Source: an uncultured Saprospiraceae bacterium (GTDB taxonomy: Bacteria > Bacteroidota > Bacteroidia > Chitinophagales > Saprospiraceae). From it: 7,674 nt of DNA. Below, piece by piece: positions 1 to 6,783 of the stretch (its first letter is position 1; every line of letters begins with the position of its first letter). The notes below the pieces were generated by a model. It was not told the origin of the DNA. It did not search any database and was given only the letters and a program-made list of their open reading frames with translations. The stretch lies in NCBI GenBank assembly GCA_937942405.1, contig CALDEN010000389.1:1-7674 (forward strand). The letters run 5' to 3'. A program made the position numbers and the translations under genes.

Positions 1-332
1 TTTCAAGTTGCTACTTTGTTTAATGCTATTTAGAAAAATTTTTCTATAACACCGTACTCTGGATATCGAGCTAATAAATAGTCGAGCTTATCAAATTCCG
101 AAACACTCGAGTCTCATAAATCTATGCAACTAACCATTGGCCTCAGCCAAAAAATCACCGACTGAATAATGATCAGAAATTACAAGCCTACCTTCCTAGC
201 AGATTGATACTACTTTGATATCTGATATCCTGTACAACTTCAAAAAACTGATAAATAAATTGCCCACATATAACCTTGGTCATCTACCCAACAAAACTTA
301 CTTTTAGAAAACTGAACAACCAATACCAAAGC
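1..332. other. Non-coding stretch upstream of the helicase gene
   Basis: I see no gene here: all frames on both strands are broken by frequent stops and no RNA gene is recognisable. The stretch is AT-rich. It contains a perfect 16-bp palindrome at 31-46 (TAGAAAAATTTTTCTA) and a GATATC pair near 217-229. The helicase promoter should lie here, but I found no convincing copy of the Bacteroidota consensus (TTTG near -33, TAnnTTTG near -7). The helicase frame is open back to a TTG at 276, but nothing suggests the extra 19 codons are used. Confidence 0.6.
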
Positions 333-2810
333 ATGACCAAAATTGAGAATCCTGAACTAGAGTTGGCCTATAGATATGTCAATGAGACCAATAGCCATAT
401 TTTCCTTACAGGTAAAGCTGGGACAGGGAAAACCACCTTTCTAAGAAACCTCCGCAAAACCACCAAAAAGCGAAATATCGTGGTCGCTCCTACAGGTGTC
501 GCTGCTATTAATGCCGGTGGCATGACCATACATAGCTTGTTCCAATTGGCCTTCGGGTTATTACTACCCAACCAACGAGATAAAAAGCAACCCAATCGGA
601 ATTTTAAAACATCCAAAATAAATCTGCTCCGTAGCCTAGATCTCGTCATCATCGACGAAGTGAGTATGGTACGAGCAGACATCATGGATGCCATAGATGC
701 GGTACTCCGTAGATATAGGAGGAGTAGTGAGCCCTTTGGAGGAGTCCAGATGCTGATGATCGGAGACATGCACCAGTTGCCCCCAGTATTGAGATCAGAA
801 GAACGGAGTGGCATGATGAGCTATTATCGGACGCATTACTTTTTTGGAGCGGATGTGATCCGTAATTGCAAAATGATAACGGTTGAATTAAAACACATCT
901 ACAGACAAGCAGATCAGAAATTTATAGACATATTAAACGCCGTCAGAAACAATCGAATCTCTCAAGAGACCCTAGACAAACTTAATGAAAGATACGATCC
1001 GACACCTGTAGATGACGGAAAAACAGTTACACTTACTACCCTACGTAAGACTAGTGAACTCATCAACGAAGCTCAACTCAATAAACTCACTACTCCTACA
1101 CGAGAATATACTGCCGAGATTAACGGAATCTTTAATCCCAGTCAATTTCCCAATGCCGAAAAACTTATATTCAAAGAAGGAGCAAGAGTGATGTTTATCA
1201 AAAATGATCTATCCGAGCATAAGCAATATTATAACGGAAAAATGGGCGTAATCATAGAAGCTACGCCTAAAAATATCAGAGTACGCTGCGACGACGATAT
1301 GGAAATAGAAGCCGCTCCGGTAGACTGGCTCAATACAAGCTTTGAACTCAATCCCAAGACAAAGAAGATCGAAGAGGTCGTCAAAGGAAGCTTTAGCCAA
1401 TATCCACTAAAACTTGCATGGGCCATTACGATACACAAGAGTCAAGGACTTACATTCGACAAAGTCATTATCGATGCCCAAAATGCATTTGAACATGGGC
1501 AGGTATACGTGGCTCTCAGTCGATGCAAGACCTTAGAAGGGATAAGTTTAAAGACCATAATTGATGAGAAGTTTATTAAAAAAGACAGCATAATTGAGAG
1601 CTTTGAACAAAAATCATTGGCGGAAGCCCCTGATGAAAACAGTCTGTTGCTAGCCAAAAAGGAGTTTGCTCATTATCTCTTAAAAGAGCTCTATGATTTC
1701 TCAATGCTGGACTCACTGCATAAAGACTTGATCTATCATCTGAAGTACAATCAGTCTGTACTACATGGTGACACCTTCGACGAAAGTAATCAAGCTGGCG
1801 AGGCACTGACCTTAAAGGCCATAACATTTGCTAGTAATTTCTGGATACTGATATCACGAGCTTTCCAGAGCGATAGCCCATTAAGTGAAAATCAAGAAAT
1901 AATGGATCGAATCAAGGGATCTGCAGTATACTTTTCCAAAACACTAAAAGAAGAAATCTACGCTTTGTACAAAGCGATAGATGTTGTCACTGACAATAGT
2001 GCAATAGAAGAGAAAATATCACAACACATCCTGGATCTCCGAAAAGAACTCTACATAAAAGGTATGTGCTTTGATTCCATAAAAGAAGGATTTACATCTG
2101 AAAAAATCATCTCTGCAAGATCGAATGCCGAACTCGATTATGAGAAGATCGCTCGAAAAGCAAAACCCACTAAATCCATCAATATAGCCAGCGATATCAT
2201 CCATAAAGATCTGTACCGCAACTTGGTCAAATGGAGAAATGCCGAGGCAGAGAAAGCGGACATCATCTCATATAAAGTAATACCCATTGTCACAATGACT
2301 GAGCTCACTCATGTACTCCCCCGAAGTATCGATAGCTTAAAACTGGTCAGTGGCATCGGCAAACAAAAGGCTATGCAATACGGTGCTGCTATCATCGAGA
2401 TAGTTGATCACTATTGTACAAAGCATAATCTTCCTGGAGATCAGCTAGAACTCGCACAGAAAACCGCAAAAAAGAAGAAATCAAGTGTATCTATAAAAGG
2501 GCAAACGGTAAACATAACTTTAGATCTATTCGGCAAGCATAAAAGCATCGAGGAGATCGCAAAAGAAAGAGACCTCAGTGTGTCTACCATAGAATCTCAC
2601 ATGGCCAAAGCGATCGCCATGGGATCTGTAGACATAAACTTATTTATCGATGAAGAGAAAAGAAATCGTGCCGCAGAATATTTTCGCAAAAGCGAATCCA
2701 AAGAACTCACACCTGCCATCACCAAACTAGGATCTACATACACTTATGGCCAACTCAAAATGATACGTGCATGGATGGAATGGGAAAACATGGAAGATAA
2801 AGAAGTCTGA
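333..2810 (+). CDS. Pif1/RecD-like superfamily 1B DNA helicase with HRDC and C-terminal HTH domains
   Basis: An 825-residue ATP-dependent DNA helicase, expected to act on DNA in the cytoplasm during replication or repair. With the ATG at 333 as start, the Walker A motif GKAGTGKTT is at residues 27-35, the Walker B motif IIDE ends near 109, GDMHQLPP (motif III region) is at 144-151, IHKSQGLTFDKV (motif V region) is near 366-378, and YVALSRC (motif VI) is at 392-398. An HRDC domain follows at about 627-695, containing SGIGKQKAMQYG. A helix-turn-helix of the kind found at the end of Bacteroidota helicases (SIEEIAKERDLSVSTIESHM) is at about 738-757. The frame is open back to a TTG at 276, but the ATG is preferred: the protein then begins a few residues before the conserved ATPase fold and avoids a rare start codon. 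The gene looks intact. It stands alone on the plus strand and converges on the downstream cluster. Its exact substrate cannot be read from sequence. Confidence 0.93.
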   Translation: MTKIENPELELAYRYVNETNSHIFLTGKAGTGKTTFLRNLRKTTKKRNIVVAPTGVAAINAGGMTIHSLFQLAFGLLLPNQRDKKQPNRNFKTSKINLLRSLDLVIIDEVSMVRADIMDAIDAVLRRYRRSSEPFGGVQMLMIGDMHQLPPVLRSEERSGMMSYYRTHYFFGADVIRNCKMITVELKHIYRQADQKFIDILNAVRNNRISQETLDKLNERYDPTPVDDGKTVTLTTLRKTSELINEAQLNKLTTPTREYTAEINGIFNPSQFPNAEKLIFKEGARVMFIKNDLSEHKQYYNGKMGVIIEATPKNIRVRCDDDMEIEAAPVDWLNTSFELNPKTKKIEEVVKGSFSQYPLKLAWAITIHKSQGLTFDKVIIDAQNAFEHGQVYVALSRCKTLEGISLKTIIDEKFIKKDSIIESFEQKSLAEAPDENSLLLAKKEFAHYLLKELYDFSMLDSLHKDLIYHLKYNQSVLHGDTFDESNQAGEALTLKAITFASNFWILISRAFQSDSPLSENQEIMDRIKGSAVYFSKTLKEEIYALYKAIDVVTDNSAIEEKISQHILDLRKELYIKGMCFDSIKEGFTSEKIISARSNAELDYEKIARKAKPTKSINIASDIIHKDLYRNLVKWRNAEAEKADIISYKVIPIVTMTELTHVLPRSIDSLKLVSGIGKQKAMQYGAAIIEIVDHYCTKHNLPGDQLELAQKTAKKKKSSVSIKGQTVNITLDLFGKHKSIEEIAKERDLSVSTIESHMAKAIAMGSVDINLFIDEEKRNRAAEYFRKSESKELTPAITKLGSTYTYGQLKMIRAWMEWENMEDKEV

Positions 2811-2914
2811 ATCACGGATTAGACGGATTTAGGAATTACTTGGATTTTTCTTGAGTTAGAATAGAAAATCCGTGGAATCTCTTAATCCTCTAAAATCCGT
2901 GATGCTGACAGAAA
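2809..2914. repeat. 106-bp hairpin-forming intergenic repeat, copy 1
   Basis: First of two similar 106-bp units. The unit is an imperfect inverted repeat: the left arm begins ATCACGGATTAGACGGATT and the reverse complement of the right arm reads ATCACGGATTTTAGAGGATT. Within each arm a GGATT-like core recurs about every nine bases. The unit starts inside the helicase stop codon (the GA of TGA at 2808-2810). It lies between convergent genes, where a long hairpin could help end transcription from both sides, but there is no clean GC-rich stem with a T-tract. It carries no transposase gene and is best called a MITE-like or REP-like non-autonomous repeat. Confidence 0.85.
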
Positions 2915-2919
2915 AGGGC

Positions 2920-3025
2920 GAATCACGGATTAGACGGATTCAGGGATTAATGGATTTTGCTTTGCGATAGAATAGACAATCCGTTACATCCGCTAATCCT
3001 CTAAAATCCGTGATGCTGACAGAAA
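2920..3025. repeat. 106-bp hairpin-forming intergenic repeat, copy 2
   Basis: Second unit, in the same orientation and of the same length as copy 1, separated from it by five bases. The first 21 and last 32 bases are identical to copy 1, including the shared tail ATGCTGACAGAAA. The central part has diverged. Conservation is therefore greatest in the outer stem and the right flank, and weakest towards the middle of the hairpin. Together the two copies fill the gap between the helicase gene and the DUF1343 remnant. Confidence 0.85.
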
Positions 3026-3033
3026 TGGATGCA

Positions 3034-3167
3034 TCATCCCCTCCTATAAATCAAATACTTCCTCCTGATCAGTTTAAACTTCATCAGATTCTTACGCCAA
3101 CTGGCTCGTATCTCTTTCTTAGAGGTGCCTGCTTTTAACTACTCGTTTTCCAAGAAGTTATTGTCCT
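3034..3167 (-). pseudogene. Decayed 3'-terminal fragment of a DUF1343/NamZ-family gene
   Basis: Read on the minus strand, this region encodes a near-copy of the C-terminus of the DUF1343 gene at the right edge. The fragment gives KAGTSKKEIRASWRKNLM then KFKLIRRKYLIY. The intact gene gives KAGTSEKEIRASWRKDLM then KFKLVRRKYLIY. Bases 3051-3136 match 6795-6880 with about 9 differences in 86 and no gaps. Further upstream only a DNNF-like segment is recognisable (DNNFLENE against DNNFFEKL). It is separated from the KAG segment by a deletion of about 8 codons and an in-frame TAG. At the other end the reading frame passes the normal stop and ends at a TGA at 3034-3036, after RRG. No start or catalytic region is present, so it cannot make an enzyme. 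It begins directly after the stop codon of the beta-barrel gene and was probably left by a duplication or insertion. Confidence 0.88.
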
Positions 3168-3171
3168 TAAT

Positions 3172-4740
3172 TTACCCACCCAAACAATATCTAAACCCTA
3201 CTCCTAGAGCCATAGAATGATATCTCTGATCGATTACATTCATACTCAGTTTTGGACTACGGCGATACGCAGCAGATAAGAAAAATTCAGCTTGTTTCTT
3301 TATGGGATATACCATATCTAATCCGAGTTGGAGCCCTACTCTATCTGATAAGCAAAAATCATTTTCAGCATTGTTATAAACGATCTCGTTACCACCTCCT
3401 TCTTTGATCAGATTATACCTTCCATTAAAGCTATGTGCAAAGGTGTAGCTCAATCCAAGTCTAGTGCGGAATTTCATGTTATTCAAATCAAAATCATAAG
3501 CGAGCTGTAGAGGTATAGAATAAAACACTTGCTTATTGTAATGCTTAATTGTTCGATCAGTGGTTCTCGTTACGGTACTTGTATCCTTTACATATGTAGT
3601 ATCCATCGCAGCAATATCTACTATAAAGTAAAGAACCGTTTCTACAGGCACTAACTCAGTACTCTGTGTATTATAATCAAAGACTTCATTTAGCTGACCG
3701 TACTCGATTCCCGATTGTACAGACCAATTTGAGGCGAACTGATACCCGATATTTAGATTTGAATATAACGCAGCTGATAAGCGTTCTGTGTCTTCGTTGG
3801 CTTCTAGTCGACTAACATACGTAGCGTTGGAGCTGTTGTAATTGCGATCTCGATAATGCATTCCGATCTCTGCAGAAGCAGATACATAAAAAGGATTACT
3901 TAAAAGCTTTTTGTCTTTTTCTGGAACGTTTAATCTAGTATCTAAAAGAGGTATATTCCGCTGTCCATACAACAATTGACGCTTTCGCACATCCAATTGG
4001 CTCAAGTGTATGTTAGCTAAAGTTCTCTCATCGGTTTTTAAAGCCAAGTCATTAAAATCTAAATACTCATAAGGCTTAGATGTATCTTCTTTATTTTCGG
4101 ATTGATTAGAAGTCTTTACATCAGCCATTGGTTTAAAGTGTTCAGCTTGCTCTACTGCATTCGCAGAGTTACCTATGGACAGACCAGTAAAATTTAAAAC
4201 GTTGAATTTTGGGCTAGTTGTAATATTCTGTACTGAAGGAAGATTTAGTACTTGCTTTAGATTTTCTTTTACGTTTTGTTTCTGTAATTGTTCTTGTCTT
4301 TGTTCCTCTAGTTGCTCTTGATTTAGTTCTGGTATTGATTGGAAGGGTTCATCATTGATATTGCTTGTATTGTCTGACTGAACAGATAAAGCACCCTCCG
4401 TTATATTGCTTTCGGCATTACTCATATTTAGAATCTCAGATTCATTACTGCTTGATGTACTGTTTGACTTGTTATTTAACTTATTATTTGACTTGTCGTT
4501 TTTATTACCATTTTCATTAAACGAGGAAATACCTATAGACGGGCTTACATCTGAGTCACCTAAACTATATCCTCCCCAACACGTCGCTATACATACTAAA
4601 GGAAGTAGTAAAAGCCATCTCCAATCAAAACGACGATTCTCCTTACTAAGTTCTTGCTTCAAAGGAACCAATAGTTCTTCCTTGTTCCAGTCGACTTTAT
4701 GCTCTTTTAATTTATGTTTAAATCTATCTTCTAAATTCAT
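3172..4740 (-). CDS. Probable dual membrane-spanning anti-sigma factor (Dma-like): inner-membrane helix, disordered tether and outer-membrane beta-barrel
   Basis: A 522-residue protein in four parts. Residues 1-40 are highly charged (starting MNLEDRFKHKLKEHKVDW) and lie before the only hydrophobic helix, so they should be cytoplasmic, where they could bind the adjacent sigma factor. Residues about 41-60 form one membrane helix preceded by basic residues. Residues about 61-280 are rich in N, S, Q and E with a glutamine-rich coiled-coil-like patch at 139-165; this looks like a flexible periplasmic tether. Residues about 281-522 show alternating amphipathic strands (for example VSASAEIGMHYRD, YSNLNIGYQF, GLQLGLDMVY, ALGVGFRYCL), typical of a small, perhaps eight-stranded, outer-membrane barrel. 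The gene follows the ECF sigma gene after 41 bases, on the same strand. The order of parts matches the Dma family of Bacteroidota. An ordinary porin-like protein would have a short n-region and a cleavable signal peptide, which this lacks. Direct anti-sigma activity is inferred. Confidence 0.78.
   Translation of the reverse strand: MNLEDRFKHKLKEHKVDWNKEELLVPLKQELSKENRRFDWRWLLLLPLVCIATCWGGYSLGDSDVSPSIGISSFNENGNKNDKSNNKLNNKSNSTSSSNESEILNMSNAESNITEGALSVQSDNTSNINDEPFQSIPELNQEQLEEQRQEQLQKQNVKENLKQVLNLPSVQNITTSPKFNVLNFTGLSIGNSANAVEQAEHFKPMADVKTSNQSENKEDTSKPYEYLDFNDLALKTDERTLANIHLSQLDVRKRQLLYGQRNIPLLDTRLNVPEKDKKLLSNPFYVSASAEIGMHYRDRNYNSSNATYVSRLEANEDTERLSAALYSNLNIGYQFASNWSVQSGIEYGQLNEVFDYNTQSTELVPVETVLYFIVDIAAMDTTYVKDTSTVTRTTDRTIKHYNKQVFYSIPLQLAYDFDLNNMKFRTRLGLSYTFAHSFNGRYNLIKEGGGNEIVYNNAENDFCLSDRVGLQLGLDMVYPIKKQAEFFLSAAYRRSPKLSMNVIDQRYHSMALGVGFRYCLGG
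4459..4506 (-). repeat. Degenerate 12-base tandem repeat coding the start of the disordered tether
   Basis: Four adjoining 12-base units lie within the Dma-like gene; on the plus strand two read GTTATTTAACTT and ATTATTTGACTT. They encode NKND, KSNN, KLNN and KSNS (residues 79-94). Because the unit is a multiple of three, gain or loss of copies would lengthen or shorten the tether by four residues without a frameshift. Confidence 0.6.
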
Positions 4741-4781
4741 CTTTATTTTAATCTTTGAATCTTTAGATGCCCTATTAAGGC

Positions 4782-5354
4782 TTAACTGTAACGCTCTTTT
4801 GCATACACTCTGGATGCCTCTCTTTGATTTATCATATCACGTAATAGCCTCTTTGCTCTAGTCAATTGTGAACGAGAAGAACTGGCGTTGATCTTAAGTA
4901 TCTCCCCTATTTCATTATGACTATATCCCTCTATCACCTTTAAATTGAAAATTACTCGACAACCATGGGGAAGCTCTTGCAATAATTTCAATATATCGTC
5001 TGCCTCTAATCTATCTAGTCCCGAGGCATCATTAGAAACCTGATCCATAAAGACTTCATCTCCGCCAAAAACCATTTTCTTGTTTTTACGGTATTCCGCA
5101 AATGACTTATTGATCAATATCCGGCTTAACCATGCTCCGAGAGCTCCTTTACTTTCATCATACTGCTCTATCTTATTAAAGAATATGAGAAAGGTTTCTT
5201 GCACTAAATCTTTGGCAGCCGAGAAGTCTACAGAGTAACGTATCGCAACAGACATCATGTTATCAGCAAAGAGCAGGTACAGCTCTTTTTGAGCTGCCCA
5301 TTCCTGCTTTTTACACCGAGCAATTAATTGATTTATTTCTGCTTTTACGGTCAA
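4782..5354 (-). CDS. ECF (group 4) RNA polymerase sigma-70 family factor
   Basis: A 190-residue sigma factor with only regions 2 and 4, the hallmark of extracytoplasmic-function sigma factors. Region 2 covers about residues 25-92, including the DLVQETFLIFF segment (49-59), which belongs to the core-binding and -10 recognition part. Region 4 covers about 119-175, with LPHGCRVIFNLKVIEGYSH leading into the DNA-binding helix-turn-helix (NEIGEILKINASSSRSQLTR). The start is a TTG: the frame is closed by a TAA five codons further upstream, and the first ATG (residue 33) would remove part of region 2. The TTG gives an N-terminus of normal length. The gene lies 72 bases after the lipoprotein gene and 41 bases before the Dma-like gene, all on the same strand. 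It should act in the cytoplasm, probably held by the N-terminus of the Dma-like protein. Its target promoters are unknown. Confidence 0.92.
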   Translation of the reverse strand: MTVKAEINQLIARCKKQEWAAQKELYLLFADNMMSVAIRYSVDFSAAKDLVQETFLIFFNKIEQYDESKGALGAWLSRILINKSFAEYRKNKKMVFGGDEVFMDQVSNDASGLDRLEADDILKLLQELPHGCRVIFNLKVIEGYSHNEIGEILKINASSSRSQLTRAKRLLRDMINQREASRVYAKERYS

Positions 5355-5374
5355 GTTATTTTCAAAACGTTATC

Positions 5375-5392
5375 TCGATTATCGATTATCGA
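5375..5392. promoter_or_regulatory. Tandem TCGATTA motif just upstream of the sigma gene
   Basis: The 18 bases TCGATTATCGATTATCGA consist of two and a half copies of a 7-base unit and contain the palindrome ATCGAT twice, offset by seven bases. They lie 20-38 bases before the TTG start of the sigma gene, in the 72-base spacer after the lipoprotein gene. The location would suit an operator or an internal promoter for the sigma and Dma-like pair. No protein is known to me to bind it, and chance cannot be excluded. Confidence 0.3.
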
Positions 5393-5426
5393 CTTATTCA
5401 TTATTCCATTCTTTTGATGAAACTTG

Positions 5427-6602
5427 TTATTGTACGATTACATTTACCGGCAATCCATAGCTCGTTCCGAATTTGAATATCCTTGTATTTACCTCTGGAA
5501 AAGTATTAGGGTCAGTCGGGTCAGTTGCAATTCCATATACAAATGAAAAACTACCTAACTCGTTCACAATAATGTCACTCTGCACTATATTTCCTTGTAT
5601 ATCAATTGTGCTCTCTAAAGTAAGATCGTATTCTAATATGGAGAGCAACATGTTCAATCCAGTCTCAGGCTCTGTCTGTACCAAACAAATTCGATCGTCA
5701 TTTATTTCCATATATGGAGACCATCTCTCTCCTCCGTCATATTCAAAAGAATTTACTTTATTACCATCTGTATCAATTAGGGCGACAAAAGATGGACGTG
5801 TAGGATCTACGAAACTTGAAACTCTCCCAGTAATGTAAATGCCTTTTCCAGAAACATATTTTGCATCACTTATCGTGTATTCCTCAAATTCATTTTCCCA
5901 AATCAAGTTTAGGTCGTTATCTAAGAAATGAAAATTCTTCCTCGTTGAACTGGCTGTACAAAAATAATTTCCTGATTCAGCGATATGCAGGTTAGTAGGT
6001 GATGTGCCCGTCGTGCTCAATACGTTTTCCAAAACTGAACCATCAATCAAATTGAATTTTTTAAGCGTCATGGTACTATTATCTACCTCATACACTAACA
6101 TACCAAACTCGTCATCGTTCTCGATCTCTACATCGTAGACTATTCCATTGGAGTTTAAAACATGACTACTTAGCAAGTTGAAATCAAAATCATATACCTG
6201 GAGATTAAGTGGCTCTGTTGGGTCGTAATTTTGAAATTCATTGGATGTATGGAATCGATATATTTTTCCATTAAAAATTCTAACGACAAAATTATCTGTA
6301 TCTGGATAAGTTAATAAAATCATCGAGTTAAGAATTCCATCCTTACTAACCTTTAATATCCGTGTATTAGAAACAGCGGTATAATCTCCATTATCGTCAA
6401 TAAAGATTTCATAACGCCATAAGTCTTCCTCAAATGATTTCATATCACAAATCCATGCATCTGTGAGTACGACTGACTTTTCGTCTTCCTCTTCTGTTAT
6501 AGTCGTCTCATCTAAGTCACTACAACTAGAAAGTAGTAATAATAGACAAAAGGGAAAAAACAAGCGACCTATCCCGGTAATTATATTTTTTGAACTTTTC
6601 AT
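5427..6602 (-). CDS. Outer-membrane lipoprotein with beta-propeller-like repeats, unknown function
   Basis: A 391-residue lipoprotein. The first 26 residues form a signal peptide with a basic n-region, a hydrophobic core (FFPFCLLLLL) and a lipobox ending LSSC, so Cys27 should be lipidated. The next residues (SDLDETTITEEEDE) are strongly acidic, which resembles the lipoprotein export signals that send Bacteroidota lipoproteins to the outer surface. The rest has no known catalytic motif. It shows repeating beta-rich units with pairs such as LQVYDFDFNLL, NFHFLDNDLNLIWENEF, FVALIDTDGNKVNSF and ILEYDLTLESTIDI. Each is a short strand, a D/N turn and another strand, as in WD40- or PQQ-like beta-propellers. 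No named family is recognised. It is the first gene of the same-strand group that continues into the sigma and Dma-like genes, so it may be a partner, sensor or target of that pair. The ATG start is supported by the complete signal peptide behind it. Confidence 0.8.
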   Translation of the reverse strand: MKSSKNIITGIGRLFFPFCLLLLLSSCSDLDETTITEEEDEKSVVLTDAWICDMKSFEEDLWRYEIFIDDNGDYTAVSNTRILKVSKDGILNSMILLTYPDTDNFVVRIFNGKIYRFHTSNEFQNYDPTEPLNLQVYDFDFNLLSSHVLNSNGIVYDVEIENDDEFGMLVYEVDNSTMTLKKFNLIDGSVLENVLSTTGTSPTNLHIAESGNYFCTASSTRKNFHFLDNDLNLIWENEFEEYTISDAKYVSGKGIYITGRVSSFVDPTRPSFVALIDTDGNKVNSFEYDGGERWSPYMEINDDRICLVQTEPETGLNMLLSILEYDLTLESTIDIQGNIVQSDIIVNELGSFSFVYGIATDPTDPNTFPEVNTRIFKFGTSYGLPVNVIVQ

Positions 6603-6740
6603 ATTTTGATTTTTTCAGATAAAATGAATAATAAATTGTAGAAATCTGGAGTATGCATACACTCTCTATCTACACTATTCCTGAGCGAGACAAAACGCTG
6701 CAACGAAGCATAATTAATTTTTAATATAACTCAATCAAGC

Positions 6741-6769
6741 TCAATTTACATTAGCATCATTGGGTCAAA
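6741..6769 (-). promoter_or_regulatory. Weak candidate promoter for the lipoprotein-sigma-Dma cluster
   Basis: On the minus strand a TTTG (6766-6769) is followed after 17 bases by TAAATTGA (6741-6748), a partial match to the Bacteroidota -33/-7 consensus TTTG and TAnnTTTG. It lies in the 181-base spacer between the DUF1343 stop and the lipoprotein start, where a promoter is expected. The -7 box has two mismatches and the leader would be about 135 bases. A second, poorer TTTG-18-TAGATAGA pair (6665-6694) is closer to the gene. Neither is convincing alone. Confidence 0.2.
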
Positions 6770-6783
6770 ATGTATCTAAACTA

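Noticed and set aside
276..332. Longer helicase reading frame starting at a TTG
   Set aside because: The extra 19 residues precede the usual start of the helicase fold and a normal ATG lies at 333.
368..814. Minus-strand open frame of 148 codons
   Set aside because: Antisense to the helicase ATPase core, whose motifs prove the plus-strand frame is the coding one.
2809..3025. CRISPR array or insertion sequence
   Set aside because: Two near-adjacent 106-bp units with a 5-bp gap do not resemble repeat-spacer structure, and there is no cas gene, transposase or integrase in the window.
4561..4620. Membrane helix of the Dma-like protein read as a lipoprotein signal (Cys50 or Cys54)
   Set aside because: The residues before each cysteine (PLV and IAT) do not form a good lipobox, and a 40-residue charged n-region is atypical for a signal peptide.
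4406..4861. Plus-strand open frame of 151 codons
   Set aside because: It is the antisense of the low-complexity part of the Dma-like gene and the end of the sigma gene; its composition mirrors them and no domain is recognisable.
5473..5838. Plus-strand open frame of 121 codons
   Set aside because: Antisense to the lipoprotein gene, which has a complete signal peptide and lipobox; the opposite frame has no recognisable feature.
6603..6783. Rho-independent terminator after the DUF1343 gene
   Set aside because: I found no stable GC-rich stem followed by a T-tract on the minus strand, so read-through into the lipoprotein gene cannot be excluded.
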